Source: Pampus argenteus (Eukaryota > Chordata > Actinopteri > Scombriformes > Stromateidae). Taken from it: a DNA stretch of 64,000 nt. Below the pieces are notes generated by a model. That model worked only from the letters and a program-made list of their open reading frames with translations. It searched no databases and was not told where the DNA came from. Of the stretch, positions 1 to 12,290 are shown piece after piece. The stretch's first letter is position 1. Each line of letters opens with the position of its first letter. Where the stretch lies: the NCBI GenBank assembly GCA_036937835.1, contig CM072880.1, forward strand, positions 3,852,501-3,916,500. The letters run 5' to 3'. The position numbers and the translations under genes are program-made.

Positions 1-3000
1 CTTCAACTGAGCTTTAGCATTAGACGTATCATGCTCATCCTTATCTGAGGTCACTTATAAGCAGGACAAATAAAAGAATATGAATAAATGACACAGAAGA
101 AAATTGATCACTTGAGGCAAAGAAAGCGAGAAAAAAAAATACTCTGCACAGTCTGACCAGAATCCCATCTCCTGCTTTTAATATTGTCTTTGATATCACA
201 AAACCCATTTGAAAGCAAGATAGTCAGAAAGGCCATGAATCAATCAACAAGGTGCCCTTGAGACACTCGACGAGGCGAACTCACACCGAGAGTCTCGACT
301 AAGTGCCTCGTAGGTACGTGGATCATTTTAAGGGCAAATTGCACTTCGTCCCTTCTAGCAGCACACATTTGCTTAAAAAATGTATGTGCCTGCCATCCCC
401 CAACACCAAACAAGTGGAAGCGCACCAACCCCCGGGAGGAGATATGCAATGGGGTGAAAATAAGCTCCTGGCAAACTTTTGCCTCCTTCTCCCAGTGGCT
501 GCTCTCACGAGAAATAGGATTAAACCCTGGTCTGTTTGTATACTACCTACTTAGACATGCTGAAACACAGACGTTTTAATGCAGAGCTGTGTGAGCATGT
601 TGGGACTGACCGTAATGCTGATTTAACATATTATTATGAATCTGAGGTTTACTTATAGACACATGGAGATTAAACATTTAATTAGACCTCAACAAAACTA
701 TCAAGATATACCTAGACCTCAAATTATCTTTTTTAACAGTGTTTTAACAGTGAATGGGTCACATACAGTACTCTTGCTACACTGCAGGGCAGCAAATAAC
801 AATTATTAATCAAGAAAAAAAAGTCCCCAATTGTCCTAATTCATTTTCATTTTTTTTAATATAAGAAAAGGAAAATCAAGAAATCATCACAATTCAGAAG
901 CTGGAGCTAGGAAATGGTACTTTACTGTATAATGATTAATCAAATCACAGTAGTTTCCTTTTGTCTACAGTATTCATTTTCTTAATTATAATGCACTAAT
1001 TCTTCAGCTTCATTGTTAGTGCTGTAAAAAGCTGTTTTAAAATGATCATGACTGAATAATTCTGCATATAATCAAAGTCCAGACTTTAACATGTAGCACA
1101 TATCGTTGGGTTTTAATGCATCAGGATGCCAACTGACTAAACAGTAATGAGTTGTTTCAGGTCTACTATATTGTTTACACCGAGGTAAACTATAACATGT
1201 GTCTGAGGCCCTCAGAATAAGGTGTTATAATATAAAAAAAAAAAAGCCAACCCAATATCCTCGTTTACAAGACTATTACTGAAAAATCTCGATTTACAAT
1301 CACATCACGCAGAGTTCTTTATATTTCAGAAGCTGAAACCAGCAAATGTTTGAACTTTACTGTTAATCCATCAAGATTGTTGGGAAGTCATTTTCCGTTG
1401 TTTCTTTCAGCATAATCAAATGTTTTTCTACCCTGACAGAAATACTGATTATTATGAAGTGTTCAGTTTCTAAAAGTTGTTTTAAATCAAAGGCATATTA
1501 GCTGTCAGCAACTTTGATGTTTTTGCAATCCTCCTTCAAAACTCCTCACTGTTTTCGTATTAAATCACAGTTTTGTTCATCATCTACATATATGAAATTG
1601 GGCTTTATGTAACTACTGTAATTGCAAGCCATCCTAATGTCTGTATCTGTGCAGCATTGAGGACTGAGTTTGGTATGAACATGTCGTACTCTCAGGAACC
1701 AGAACCGTTTGATTTATTCAGCGTGTGTCGATTAGAGAGGGAGGCGGCCGCGGTGCCAAACAGCCTACAGAGGTGTTGGTAAAGGTGTGTTGCATTGCTA
1801 CAGCTGGCCAGCAAATAGAACAAAAAGGGCTCGGCCTTTTCCAGCAGCATGAATTAACACATGATGCAATTTGAATTTTGCGGCCCTGAAATTATTTATA
1901 GATCTGTTTGGGCTAGACTCCTGTTGTCTATGTTACAGAGAAGGTAAGCTGCCTGTCTGTCTGTCTGTAGATACAGAAACAAACACAACTCAGGCATGAA
2001 TAAATATTTAAAGGTAACACTGTTATTGCCTGAGGAATCATAGGGGAGAGGGGGAGTTTCTCGGGGTAAATTACATTAGAAAGAAGGAGGCACAGAGCAT
2101 AAGTAATCACTGAAGACAGACATGTGTTCCTCTGTCAAGAAAACAAGGATCCGTGACTTCCTGGAGGAACCTGCCCATGTGTTTTATTGGTCTCATTTGT
2201 TGCCTTACATCTCTGTCTCTCTCAGGCTTCCTGCTCTGCCCCTCAGCCTCGCTCTATCCCTCAACGTCTCTTTCTCCATTTCTCTCCATCACCTTCACTT
2301 CCCTCTCACATGCACTCACACAACCCTCTCACATGCACTCACACAAGATGATATCTGACCCCACCTCACCATCAGTCACTCTCTCTCACATCCCATATTT
2401 CTTCCTGTGTCTCACCGAGCGCACCGAGGAAGCTCATTATGGGACGTTTCAGTGCTGAGCATCACCTGTGGGGTTTTTCTATTTGACACTCCAATCTAAA
2501 GAAAGCTTTGCGAGTCTTAATCCTCCTCTCCTTTCATTAGCAAGGCACGAATAACACCGGAGCAATACGAGTCGAAGCTTTGAATAAATCAAGGCTACAC
2601 ACTGTGCCATATGGCAAAATATTACGGGGGAATTGCTGGGATGAGAAAGTACTGTAGTGGAAATCAACAAGACCCCAAAACATAAGGGGAGATTGACTCT
2701 GTTGAGAATACGAACAGGAACTACTGGAGCGAACACAGAATCTGCTGGTCCTGCTGAAGCCGCAACAAATAGACGGCAATCTCTCTCGGTCTGTCTGCCT
2801 CTGTCTCTTCTTCAATGACATTTTCTTTCCTTTCTCACACAGAGGGGAAGCAGCTAATAGCCTGAGGCTTCAGAGGAAAGCTAACAGGGGTCACCACAAG
2901 GTCAGAGAGAGGCAGAGACGGACAGACTGTGTCTCGGTCAACCTCTTTGTATTAGTGTGGGCGAGAGAGAGTTGGAAGATGGACAGAATGAGTAGATTCC

Positions 3001-3205
3001 TGAAAACGTGTTTCTTCTGCAAGACGCTTTGATCGTTCAGCCTACTGGAATAGCGAATAAATGCGATGCTAACGATGAGCGGTTTAAATGTTAAATTCAC
3101 TTTTCTAAAGATTTTCTTTTTTTTTTTCGAATAATTCTGCAACTATTGTAAAACTATTTTACTATTAAACTATTTTGGTCTAATAACGTTTACATCCAGC
3201 TCTGT
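1..3205. other. No gene recognised; AT-rich intronic or intergenic sequence
   Basis: Short open frames on both strands show no motif I recognise. Diverged dispersed-repeat pieces appear near 870-960 and 1325-1375. A 23-bp tandem duplication lies at 2301-2346 in a pyrimidine-rich stretch. No later ralyl exon was recognised on the minus strand. Confidence 0.55.
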
Positions 3206-3275
3206 CATAGGATCGAACCTGTGATATTAATGGGACAGTCTTGCTAACCCGCTAGCAGACCCCGTCACCATCACG
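3206..3275 (-). repeat. tRNA-like / SINE-head fragment
   Basis: The minus strand has TAGCGGGTTAGCAAG and, about 20 bp on, GGTTCGATCC, a perfect B-box core. The acceptor-stem halves I could line up do not pair, so this is more likely a tRNA-derived repeat fragment than a functional tRNA gene. No clear SINE body follows it. Confidence 0.4.
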
Positions 3276-3720
3276 GTGCAAAGTCGTCTTTTGTCTTCCT
3301 GATTAACTAACAAGCTTCAGCGTTTTCTTTTGAGTTATACTGCAGACGTGCAGCACAGCGACCAGGTGAGTGACTGCAGTAATCTCCCTTTCAGACGTAA
3401 ATCAGCAAGGACCTTCAAAGGAATGACAAATGTGTCCTTTTCTTTTCCAAAAGCAGAAGAAAATCCCCCACAGACCAGAAGCTGATGGCTTTACAAACAC
3501 ATTTGTCACTTCTTCACTTCTTTCATTTCATTGTCCTCTCCTCGAAAACACCAATTGTCTATTTGATGAAATAAAAAGGACGGAGAAAAGAGAAAGAACG
3601 TGAAATGGGAAGGGAGCTGCCGATCACCTCCTTGTGGAAACGAGGGACTCTGCCGCCAATCTCCCCAACGCCTTAATTAATCGAACAAAGTAACTAGTCA
3701 TGCAAATTGTTCCGCAGCAG

Positions 3721-4028
3721 GAGAGACGTAAGCAAAGAGACAAGAACAAAGCGAAGGAGCTGAACCAGTCGGTGATGGATGTGCACAAGGGACAGGTAAG
3801 GATGTGAGAAAGTCATTTTCACACTAGCTTTCAACTTAGTTGTCTTTTGACGTGAACTCCACACTAATTTGTGAGGTTGGACCGGTCTGCGAGGAAGGCG
3901 GGAGGTCTGAGATGAAGGAACCCAACCTTATATACCATGACCTGCAGGTAAGGATCCGGCTGGTTTGGACATGATTAAACTCCAGATATTCCTTTCATCT
4001 TTCATCTTCTGATGCTTTTAAGGACTGA
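3721..4028 (+). CDS. Candidate three-exon 3' end of an unidentified gene, ITIM-like tail
   Basis: Exon 3721-3795 (75 nt) follows a tandem CAGCAG acceptor and ends GGACAG|gtaagg. Exon 3876-3947 (72 nt) follows AG and ends CTGCAG|gtaagg. A terminal exon opens at 4023, after a pyrimidine-rich acceptor, with GAC TGA. The introns are 80 and 75 nt, a common size for small teleost introns, and all joins are phase 0. The 50-residue product is polar: a basic start (ERRKQRDKNK...) and an end NLIYHDLQD. L-I-Y-H-D-L fits the ITIM pattern [S/I/V/L]xYxx[I/V/L] found in cytoplasmic tails of immune receptors. No transmembrane or Ig exon was recognised in 1-3720. It may be a remnant, a gene with distant upstream exons, or chance. 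Confidence 0.33.
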
Positions 4029-5930
4029 TAAAGGCCGTATTATAGATATATACAGTGTACTTACATCTTAACAGGCAGATTTCCCCAAAATCTCGAGAGT
4101 AAATTACAATCAGAAATGCCGTTCCCAGTCAGATCCTTACTGTGCCTGACAGGTTTTGATTTTCCTGCTGCCTACTGAATCAGACCTCACATTACATTCA
4201 CTTCACTTTCAGATATTATCCCTGTTCTTACTTTTTCTGTGCCTGCCAAGCCCTCAATCAAGTTCACAGATGATTTCGGTCCCTTCACACTGAAATAGTC
4301 GTTTACTTTTCCTTTTAACAAGCTCTGGGACATTTTTAGGACATGCAGAAAAAAAAATTAAATAAAAAAACACCCCCTAACTTGTTTACTGACAACTTTC
4401 CATAAGAGGAGAGCGGAAAGGAGACGGGAGGGGTCTATCTGCATATCAAAGGTGTTGTTCTAGGAACCTTTGAAGATCAAACATCAAACCGGGCTGTTCA
4501 GGAGAGCCATGAATCCAGGTTCAAGGTGACGCGATGTGGCACTCTACATATTTCTGTTTGAATTCAAAATATTAGTTTACACATCGTATACCTCCGCACC
4601 GAATTAAGATCCAGTTTTCAAATTCTTAGCAATGATCTTTTTAACTGTATATAGGTCTACTTGTCTAACTATAGAAAACATAAAGTTTGATATGTTTATT
4701 ATGTTAGAAAACTAAGAAAGCAGTTTTAGAGGCTCCAACTTCTGCATTTTTAAAATTAAATGAAGTTGCAGATTCATTTTCTGATGATTGATTGATTAAT
4801 CCACTAATTATTTCAGCTCTAGTTCTGTATTATAGGAACTAATAAAACAATGATCAGTGCCTCAAACATCAGAGCCACTTCTCCATCCTGTCACCCTATA
4901 ATACCGACCAGAGTTCATTAAACACCCATTTTATTATATATGACTACAACATCATCCCTTTAGAAATCTAGAGCATTGCTCCCTTTACGTCTGTGCTTCT
5001 CTGTGGCTGCATGGACCAAGGGGATCAGCTCATAATCCCCGGCCTCTTCAGGCCCCGGCAGAACAGATAAAGACATGGCATCGGTTTGAGATCACATCCC
5101 TCTATGTCTCCTGTAAAACCCAGTGAGCTGCCTCACAGGAGTCGACGATGATGCAATTCAAAAAGCAGCATGATTGGAACGGTTGGATGGATGAACGTGA
5201 CCCGGCGAGGGAACCGAGCTTAGCGGTGGGGAGCGAAGCGTTCAGCGGGAAACAAACACCAAGCAGTGATACACACATATGCATTCAGAACAAGTGTTTT
5301 CTTCCGATACTCTGCGGCGAGAAACAATCGTGACAACCGTTGATAATCAGGTTATGCTGCTCAAAAATAGACCCTGATAGGCTCTTTGGTGTGGAGCCTA
5401 CAACAGAAATCTTTTGAGTTGTTCTGACATCATGGTGCTTTATAATCCCCACCGAGACATTTATATTTCATTTTAACCAGGAAATAAAGAGAATTACTGA
5501 CGGAGAGAATATCGCTGCCCTATATGCACATGAAAATGTGATATCATTTTTTGTGCTTGCCTTTTTTAAAAACCCCATGTTCCCTACATAGGTCTGCGTG
5601 AGTGTGAGAGACAAGCGGCGTGATAGGAGACATGTTACATGTACATGTAATTATTCCAGTGTGCTTGCCAGGACACTTGACAGACATTCATTGCACTATT
5701 CTGCAGACTGGTACACTACTGCGGTGGTTTCTGTCGACTGTGCACATTAGATCCAATATTAATTCAACACCATTCAACAAATCCTGTTGCTTTAAATATT
5801 CTGCTCCTTCACGATAAGCCATATTGCAACATTTCTCCTCCTGAAACCTTATTGTACGCAGAAATGTGGATAATAAGGTGTCATTTACTTGAGTGAGCGT
5901 TGGTGTTGTCTCCGTGCATCAGCATCAGTA

Positions 5931-5953
5931 TGTGTGTGTGTGTGTGTGTGTGT
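5931..5953. repeat. (TG)n microsatellite
   Basis: Pure dinucleotide run of 23 bp. Confidence 0.95.
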
Positions 5954-6151
5954 CACTGAATGCTTGTCTTTATGTCACACTGATTGGTGCTTCTCCTGGC
6001 AACAGTCCAAACAGCCTTTGCTTCCCTAAACGCGAGCGGAGCTGCTGTTGGGAAGAGACGAGGACTCGGGAGGGGGCATCATCCTGTGACAACTCTGTCA
6101 CATTATTCCATCATCGGTGGAGGAGACTCATTAAGTCCTTTCTGACAGATT

Positions 6152-6173
6152 AAAAAAAAAAAAAAAAAAAAAA
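6152..6173. repeat. Poly(A) run
   Basis: 22 consecutive A. No upstream AATAAA or retrocopy body was recognised, so this is not called a retrotransposon tail. Confidence 0.9.
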
Positions 6174-6421
6174 TCACATTTCAATACACAGTTTGCTTGA
6201 TTGAATAGAAAATACAAGTGTAGAGGCATAGCGGGGTAATATTTTTAATTCTAGCAACTGCATCTTAGGTAGCAACTAAAGTATCTAAAATACATCATAG
6301 TCTGTAATTGCTTGTGATTTATTCAAGAGACGCAACTCCAACAGCTCCTCCAAGGATGTGTTGTGCATGATTTGTATTCCTTCTAGTAGACATGCAAACT
6401 GCAAATTTTGGGCAAAAAAGA

Positions 6422-6451
6422 GACACACACACACACACACACACACACACC
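6422..6451. repeat. (AC)n microsatellite
   Basis: About 15 units, uninterrupted. Confidence 0.95.
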
Positions 6452-6737
6452 TGCCCTTGACACATGGCTCGAGATACATGGAGGACATCTGACAGCCTGC
6501 CTCTCGTGTCCTCCCCCCCTCATTCTCCCTCCTTCCACACCATAAGCAGCACAGCACAAACTAACATCTGCAGCACGGAAAGACACATTTATTTGTCATG
6601 TGCTTAAACTCAGACATTTGGAATAAAATGTGCAGAGAAAAGAGTCTGAAAAGTGATTGTCTAAAAAGGAGGCTTCTTAGTATGATTCGTTTTGATTAGC
6701 ATGTCTCAAGCCGTAAAGTCTCCTTAGCCTGAAGATG

Positions 6738-6742
<5 letters not shown>

Positions 6743-6775
<33 letters not shown>
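6743..6775. repeat. (AC)n microsatellite
   Basis: About 16 units, uninterrupted. Confidence 0.95.
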
Positions 6776-6779
<4 letters not shown>

Positions 6780-7011
6780 ACAAATCCTGGTGGTGCAGAG
6801 GGCTGGAACCCCATTTGATCTCCAAAGATTCCTGAGCTGCATATAAATATTTATGGCCTTCAACTCAAATTCTCAGACTCACAAGAAAGAGGCGGAGATG
6901 TCCTCTTTATCTAAATTAAATGAATCACAATAAACAAGCTTGCACACGCGGACACGGAGGTGCAGGGATAATAGGTTTTCACGCAGCACATTACGATCAA
7001 CATAAAAGCTC

Positions 7012-7035
7012 ATTTATTTATTTATTTATTTATTT
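7012..7035. repeat. (ATTT)n microsatellite
   Basis: About six ATTT units. Confidence 0.9.
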
Positions 7036-7959
7036 TCTATGACATAATTCAGAAAAAGCTTGAAACATTTGTACAGAAACCTGTGCTGCACCGTTACAGA
7101 TCTGCTGGAGCCAGAAAATAAATAATAAATCACCATATTCTCAACTAACATCACGCCTGCACGAACCACCGTTCTAACATCGCTGAATCTGCACTGTGTG
7201 TTCCTACAATAACTGATGACAGAAAGAGTGAAACTTCAGAAATAATCAGACGTTGAGCTCAAACCCAACGAGTCTCTGAATCTCGTGGGAGTTTCCATCT
7301 TTGCAGAGGCCTGATGGAGTCGCTGCACACAAGCAGGAGCTGACCGAGGTGTTTAAAGTGATCAGTTTACAATAAAACACATCAACAGATTTATTGTCTT
7401 ACTTATAACTTACTGATAGCTGACGGATAAAGTTCAGAACAACCTCTTACACAACCTCGACTACTCAGTTTGAGCCCACACGCACATCTTCCCTCGCTCT
7501 TTTGCGCGGGAGCTCATGGATTTTTCTGCCTGCTCTTGCCGTCTCTTGACACTGACTCTTCTGCGCTCTGCGTCCTCCCACCTCGTCTATACACAAGATG
7601 TACATCCAGAAAGTTATGCAGCCTATTTGTAGTCCGCGCAGTGCATGAAACATCTTTGCAAAAAAAAGGTCTTTTCTAAACGCCACAGATGCATCCTCAA
7701 ATGTTCCTCTTGTTTTGTCCACAACACAAAGATATTAATTTACTGCCATAGAAACCTAAATATAGTAGATAATAAAAGCAGAATCAGAGAATGTGGACAA
7801 AAAAAAAAAAAGACTCAAAGTGATTAAATGATTATCAAAACTGCTGTCAATAAATTTAATAGTTGGCAAATTTAATTAAAGCATGCAATGAACAAGCTTG
7901 TATTAATTTGAATATCATCCATACATCCTGTTATAGTCCTTCATCTGACAATTACCGCC

Positions 7960-8240
7960 ACGATCAATCAATCTGCTTGTTGTTTCTGTTTATTGATTCA
8001 TTTCAATCATTTGGTTTAGAAAATGTCAGAAAATAGTAAAAAGAATCACAATTTATTTGGTCACAATTGACCTGAATACCAACGTGATGCATTCAAGTGG
8101 CTTTAAAAAACAACAAAAAACCTCAAGGTTCATAAGTCAAAGAGTTAATAGAGAAAAGCAGCAAATAATCAATCATTAGGAAGATTGATCAACTAATCTA
8201 TTGACCTGTTACTGTCAATTCAGGACCATTAATACTGTAA
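7960..8240. repeat. Diverged copy of a widespread fish interspersed repeat
   Basis: Phrases such as TTTAGAAAATGTCAGAAAAT, AGAGAAAAGCAGCAAATAAT and CAATCATTAGGAAGATTGAT fit an old dispersed sequence I know from teleost genomes. Related short pieces seem to occur near 870-960, 1325-1375 and 4765-4825. The class is uncertain. Confidence 0.5.
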
Positions 8241-8242
8241 CA

Positions 8243-8244
<2 letters not shown>

Positions 8245-8278
<34 letters not shown>

Positions 8279-8284
8279 GTGTGT
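8245..8284. repeat. (GT)n microsatellite
   Basis: 40 bp with one GC interruption; it abuts the dispersed repeat copy on its left. Confidence 0.95.
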
Positions 8285-8405
8285 AAAGCATCAGCAGGAC
8301 AAATGTTTAATTAATATATTACAATCAGGTGCAAATATGTTTTGATGCAAACAGCGCGCAGTAGGTTGCTTGGCTTCCTATTGGTCAGGTAAAATAACCA
8401 TTGCA

Positions 8406-8431
8406 TAAATAAATAAATAAATAAATAAATA
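8406..8431. repeat. (AAAT)n microsatellite
   Basis: About six AAAT units, 200 bp left of the candidate alternative exon. Confidence 0.93.
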
Positions 8432-8631
8432 AAAAACAAGTAGAATCCAGACGAGATAAAAGCTGCAGACAGGATGTAAAAACCTTATTGCATTATTGCG
8501 CCTTTTCCGCACGTATCATGTGCAACTTCTACCTTCTGCAAACAACAAGCGCGACATGAAGAAAAAAAAAAAAAGAAAGAAAATGTCCTCGACGTTATCT
8601 GGTGACACGAAGCGAAGCGGTGCAAACTTAC

Positions 8632-8671
8632 ATCGGTGGTTGCGACGCTTCCCCTTGTACATGGTCATCAT
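8632..8671 (-). CDS. Candidate alternative first coding exon in the ralyl intron
   Basis: The minus strand reads ATG ATG ACC ATG TAC AAG GGG AAG from 8671 and then runs into the donor CGAT|gtaagttt at 8632/8631. An in-frame TGA lies 27 bases upstream of the first ATG. The exon would encode MMTMYKGKRRNHR plus one base of the next codon, which is phase 1. That is the phase in which ralyl coding exon 1 ends, so this exon could replace the RRM exon and join the next ralyl exon in frame. The surrounding 8530-8870 is richer in CpG than its neighbours, as expected of a promoter. The 5' boundary is unknown. It could instead be the start of an unrelated gene or a chance donor. Confidence 0.35.
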
Positions 8672-8861
8672 GTAGGGGTCCAGCTTTGCGCTCTTTCAGG
8701 TCCTCGTTCAGGTGCAGCTCGGAGAAACGCGAAGCAGGAGTTGAGCCAGCTGCGATACTTTCTGACCAGGAATAAATTAGCTCTTCAGACGGAGAGAACT
8801 GGAGGCACTTCTGGAGCGAGGATCATACCAAGCTCAGACACAGCAGAGGGGAGGCCGGGAT

Positions 8862-8909
8862 GCGCGCGCACACACACACAGACACAGACACACACACACA
8901 CACACACAC
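8862..8909. repeat. (CG)n/(CA)n compound tract
   Basis: A short GCGCGC run passes into CACA with two CAGA interruptions. It lies just upstream, in the transcription sense, of the candidate exon at 8632-8671. Confidence 0.93.
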
Positions 8910-9130
8910 CATCTTATCCTCCCCTCACATCTCAAACAAACCGCATCCACTGAAGATGATGTCTGAATGTGAGCTCTCACTTTAACATCTTTAACATAAT
9001 ATCAAACATTTCCTTTTCACTGAGTTCATTACATATATATTTGGTTTCCTTTTGCCTTTAGATATATTTATTGATAAAGGTTATTGAAAAAGGAAAGTGC
9101 TGATCATCCCTTGTGATTAGGACTAATAGG

Positions 9131-9228
<98 letters not shown>
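9131..9228. repeat. (ATCT)n microsatellite, about 24 copies
   Basis: Uninterrupted tetranucleotide array of about 98 bp. Perfect arrays this long are usually highly polymorphic. It keeps frames open but encodes nothing. Confidence 0.97.
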
Positions 9229-9239
9229 AGTGTCATCTA

Positions 9240-9450
9240 TAGTACATCCAGCAGCTCTGTGAGCAACCAATAGCTGTCGAGAGATTTCACTTAAAACTGC
9301 AAATGTCAACCTTATGGTGGCGCTATAGGAGAAGTCAGAGGATCATCAGGACTCATCCTTTGGGGACTATGAATGTCTGTATTAAAATGTCATGACAATT
9401 CATCTAATATCTGTTGAGATATTTCAGTCTGGATTGACATCGTTTTCCAC
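9240..9450. repeat. Diverged dispersed repeat common in teleosts
   Basis: The segment with GGTGGCGCTATAGGAGAAGT, GGGGACTATGAATGTCTGTA and TGTTGAGATATTTCAGTCTG matches, from memory, a sequence met repeatedly in fish genomes. I cannot assign its class. It directly follows the (ATCT)n tract. Confidence 0.6.
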
Positions 9451-11452
9451 AGAGCTAAAAAAAATGTGTTTATTTCTTCTCTTCAAAAAGAGCTCGACTT
9501 CACTGTCAGACTTTTAAAAAATCAAACCTTTGAGGTGACACATATTCTGATCACTCTGCTGTTATATATTCATTCATAGCCTGATTATTATCTTACTCCA
9601 CATGTGCACACGGTGACATTGGCATAAAAAATATATTACACTCCCTTCACGACCTCTGGGCACACTTGAGAAAAAGTGCGTCTCATCTTACTTGCAAAAG
9701 GGGATTGTGTTGCTAAGGAGACAAGGATAAGGAAGCAGCCTGGATCCAGATTTTATGTGATTCATTCCACTATATCACGTTATTATTGTGTGGGTTGAAT
9801 AACAACACTTATTTATTTATTTATCTTTTAATTTGAGGGATTTCATCTTTTTTATTTTTTTTTTTCATAGTGAATTTTGTAAAAATTGAATGAATCAATA
9901 AAGCTGATATGATTACAGGTTCATATGCTGAGCTATAAGTCAAAAACATCTATTGTAAATGGGGTTTTTTTATTACTGAGAAATTGTTATATTATATAAT
10001 ATTAAAAGGATATAAATATATTTCAATGATCAGCAGGCAACAATGCAAAAAAAAACAACAACAACAACAAAAAACAACCAAACCTTTCCTGTATTCAGTA
10101 TAACAGAGACATCTGCTGTCCATGATGTATTAATACAACTAACAGCTTCACGATTAGAGGAGGAAACATGCAGTCAAAATCAGATAAATAGAGGAAATTT
10201 TAATCCATCATAATTAATAATTCTGCTCTTGATTTGCTTCGTTTTGGGATTTCATTGCATTCAATATGAGATTACTTTAAAAAATAAAATAAAAATAAAA
10301 TAAAAGGCCTGCTGTGTTTCATACTGCCACCTGCCTCCAGGCTTTTCTGTTAATGAGCATCAGAATAAATCTCAGAGAAAATCAAGGTTTGTTACATTTT
10401 AAGAAACGCGTTGCTTTTTTTTAATTAAAGCCTCCTTTGTGAAGCTGAGTTTTGTTTTTGTTTGTGTTTTTACAGGGTCCATTTAGCAGCTCTTCTGGAG
10501 CTTTTGATCATCACACAACATGAATCTCTAAGATGTTCAGATTTCAGTTTTTTTTTAAGCCCTTAAAGGACTCGTTCATGTTGGTTCATATTAAAGCTCT
10601 TGACACTCAATCTCAACAGCTGTTTACCAGGTCGAAGTTGAACTTTCAATCTCAACGAAAGCTGAAGTTTGGACGCAGTTATTCAACGTCTAAATCTGAT
10701 GCTTCCAGAAACATCACCTCAAACCAACTGTCAATCGCCTTAGTTTGACTCCAGGTGTTATATTGTTTAAATCCAACGTGTTCCTATGTGAGAAAAGACT
10801 GAAAACTTTAATACACACATCATCCCACAGGACCGCCCTGCTGTCACATTTACACTGTGACTATCCATCACTGCTCAGGGCTTAAAGCAGCCACGGTTAT
10901 TTCCCCCGCTGCACGATGGGGCTTGTTAGATCCAGTTAATCTAATTTCCTGAATTTTCCTTAATATGAGGGAAAGATTGATGCGAAATTATCCAACTACT
11001 GTGGTGTTAACTTAGATATAGCAATGGCCTAAAGAAGAGGGATAAACCCCTGGTTTGTAGTAACCTCGTAAAGCCTTTAAAGCACTAAACACATCATTAA
11101 CCTCTTTTTATCTTTTTTTTTTAAGACAGAAAAGCTTCCTAGAAGATGTGCGTGCGTCAACCGAATCCAAAAACACTCTGCATTCTCACACAATCACTGC
11201 TGGCATTTGAAACACATTTCCTGTTAACAAATGACCCTCATTTCTAGGCGGGATGGAGGGATACAGTGGATGCCCAGGGGGAAGATTTTCCACATGATGG
11301 ATATAAATCTGCTCCAGCCATCACATTTCATTGGCCTATGACTTACAGCCTCTCTTAGCTCATTAGACAGGCACCGCTTTTGGCACTGAGTAATTGCAAA
11401 CGTATCTAGTGTGTCAACTGCTGCAACTGCTTAGCAGTCTGTGACAGCAAAT

Positions 11453-11479
11453 GGTCTCTCTCTCTCTCTCTCTCTCTCT
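11453..11479. repeat. (TC)n microsatellite
   Basis: Pure polypyrimidine run of about 13 units. Confidence 0.93.
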
Positions 11480-11808
11480 TTGCTAACACTATGCTAACAA
11501 AGCATCAGCGACTCATCTGTTTGAATTCAGTCCAACTCCGGCAGACGAGAGTCGAGCTCAAGGTATCAAAAGGAGATAACACAAACTGCCTGCGGTGAAT
11601 TCAGAAGCTGCACATCCTGTTTATTTATATGCATTCATTAATAATGAAGGAAAAGTCACCGGCGTTATAAATATACGCCACATTATTGCACATTTCATCA
11701 TTTTCTCCTTTATCACATTTACACCTGCAGATTAGATTAAAAGAGGCGATAATTTAACGAGGAGGATGAATGTCGACATAAAAACTAAAGAGTTTCAAAA
11801 GGATCCTT

Positions 11809-11816
11809 CACACACA

Positions 11817-11909
<93 letters not shown>
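11809..11909. repeat. Compound (ACGC)n(AC)n microsatellite
   Basis: A (CACG)n block followed by a pure (AC)n block, about 100 bp in total. The Cys/Val/Arg-rich reading frame across it on the minus strand is an artefact of the repeat. Confidence 0.97.
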
Positions 11910-11912
<3 letters not shown>

Positions 11913-12038
11913 TCAGTCAATGAGTCATAAATGACAGGAAACATTTCAACAGGTTTTTCAACCAAAGCTTCCCTCTGAATCAAATGTTGATTACGACTCA
12001 AACCTGGGAAGGAAAATTGCACACTCTAGTGGAGAGAA

Positions 12039-12039
<1 letters not shown>

Positions 12040-12074
<35 letters not shown>
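12040..12074. repeat. (CAA)n microsatellite
   Basis: About eleven AAC/CAA units with one ATC interruption, 115 bp before the (CAT)n array. Confidence 0.95.
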
Positions 12075-12189
12075 GATGGCTGCTTCCAACGGAAAGAGAT
12101 TTAAAGTGAAAAGAATTCTTTACATGTTATTTCTTTATTACAGATATTTACTTCATGAGCCAAACACCAGAGGGAAAGACTGTAACGAT

Positions 12190-12190
12190 G

Positions 12191-12265
<75 letters not shown>

Positions 12266-12290
12266 CATCATCATCATCATCATCATCATG
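12190..12290. repeat. (CAT)n microsatellite, about 33 copies
   Basis: Trinucleotide array with a single CCT interruption near the right third. It yields a poly-Ser frame on the plus strand and a poly-Met frame on the minus strand, neither supported as a gene. Confidence 0.97.

Larger units (their letters stand above)
4029..7959. other. No gene recognised
   Basis: Mostly unremarkable AT-rich sequence with the microsatellites listed separately. A dispersed-repeat fragment (TTGATTGATTAATCCACTAA) lies near 4787. Frames of 60-90 codons here show no domain and mostly cross simple repeats. Confidence 0.55.
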
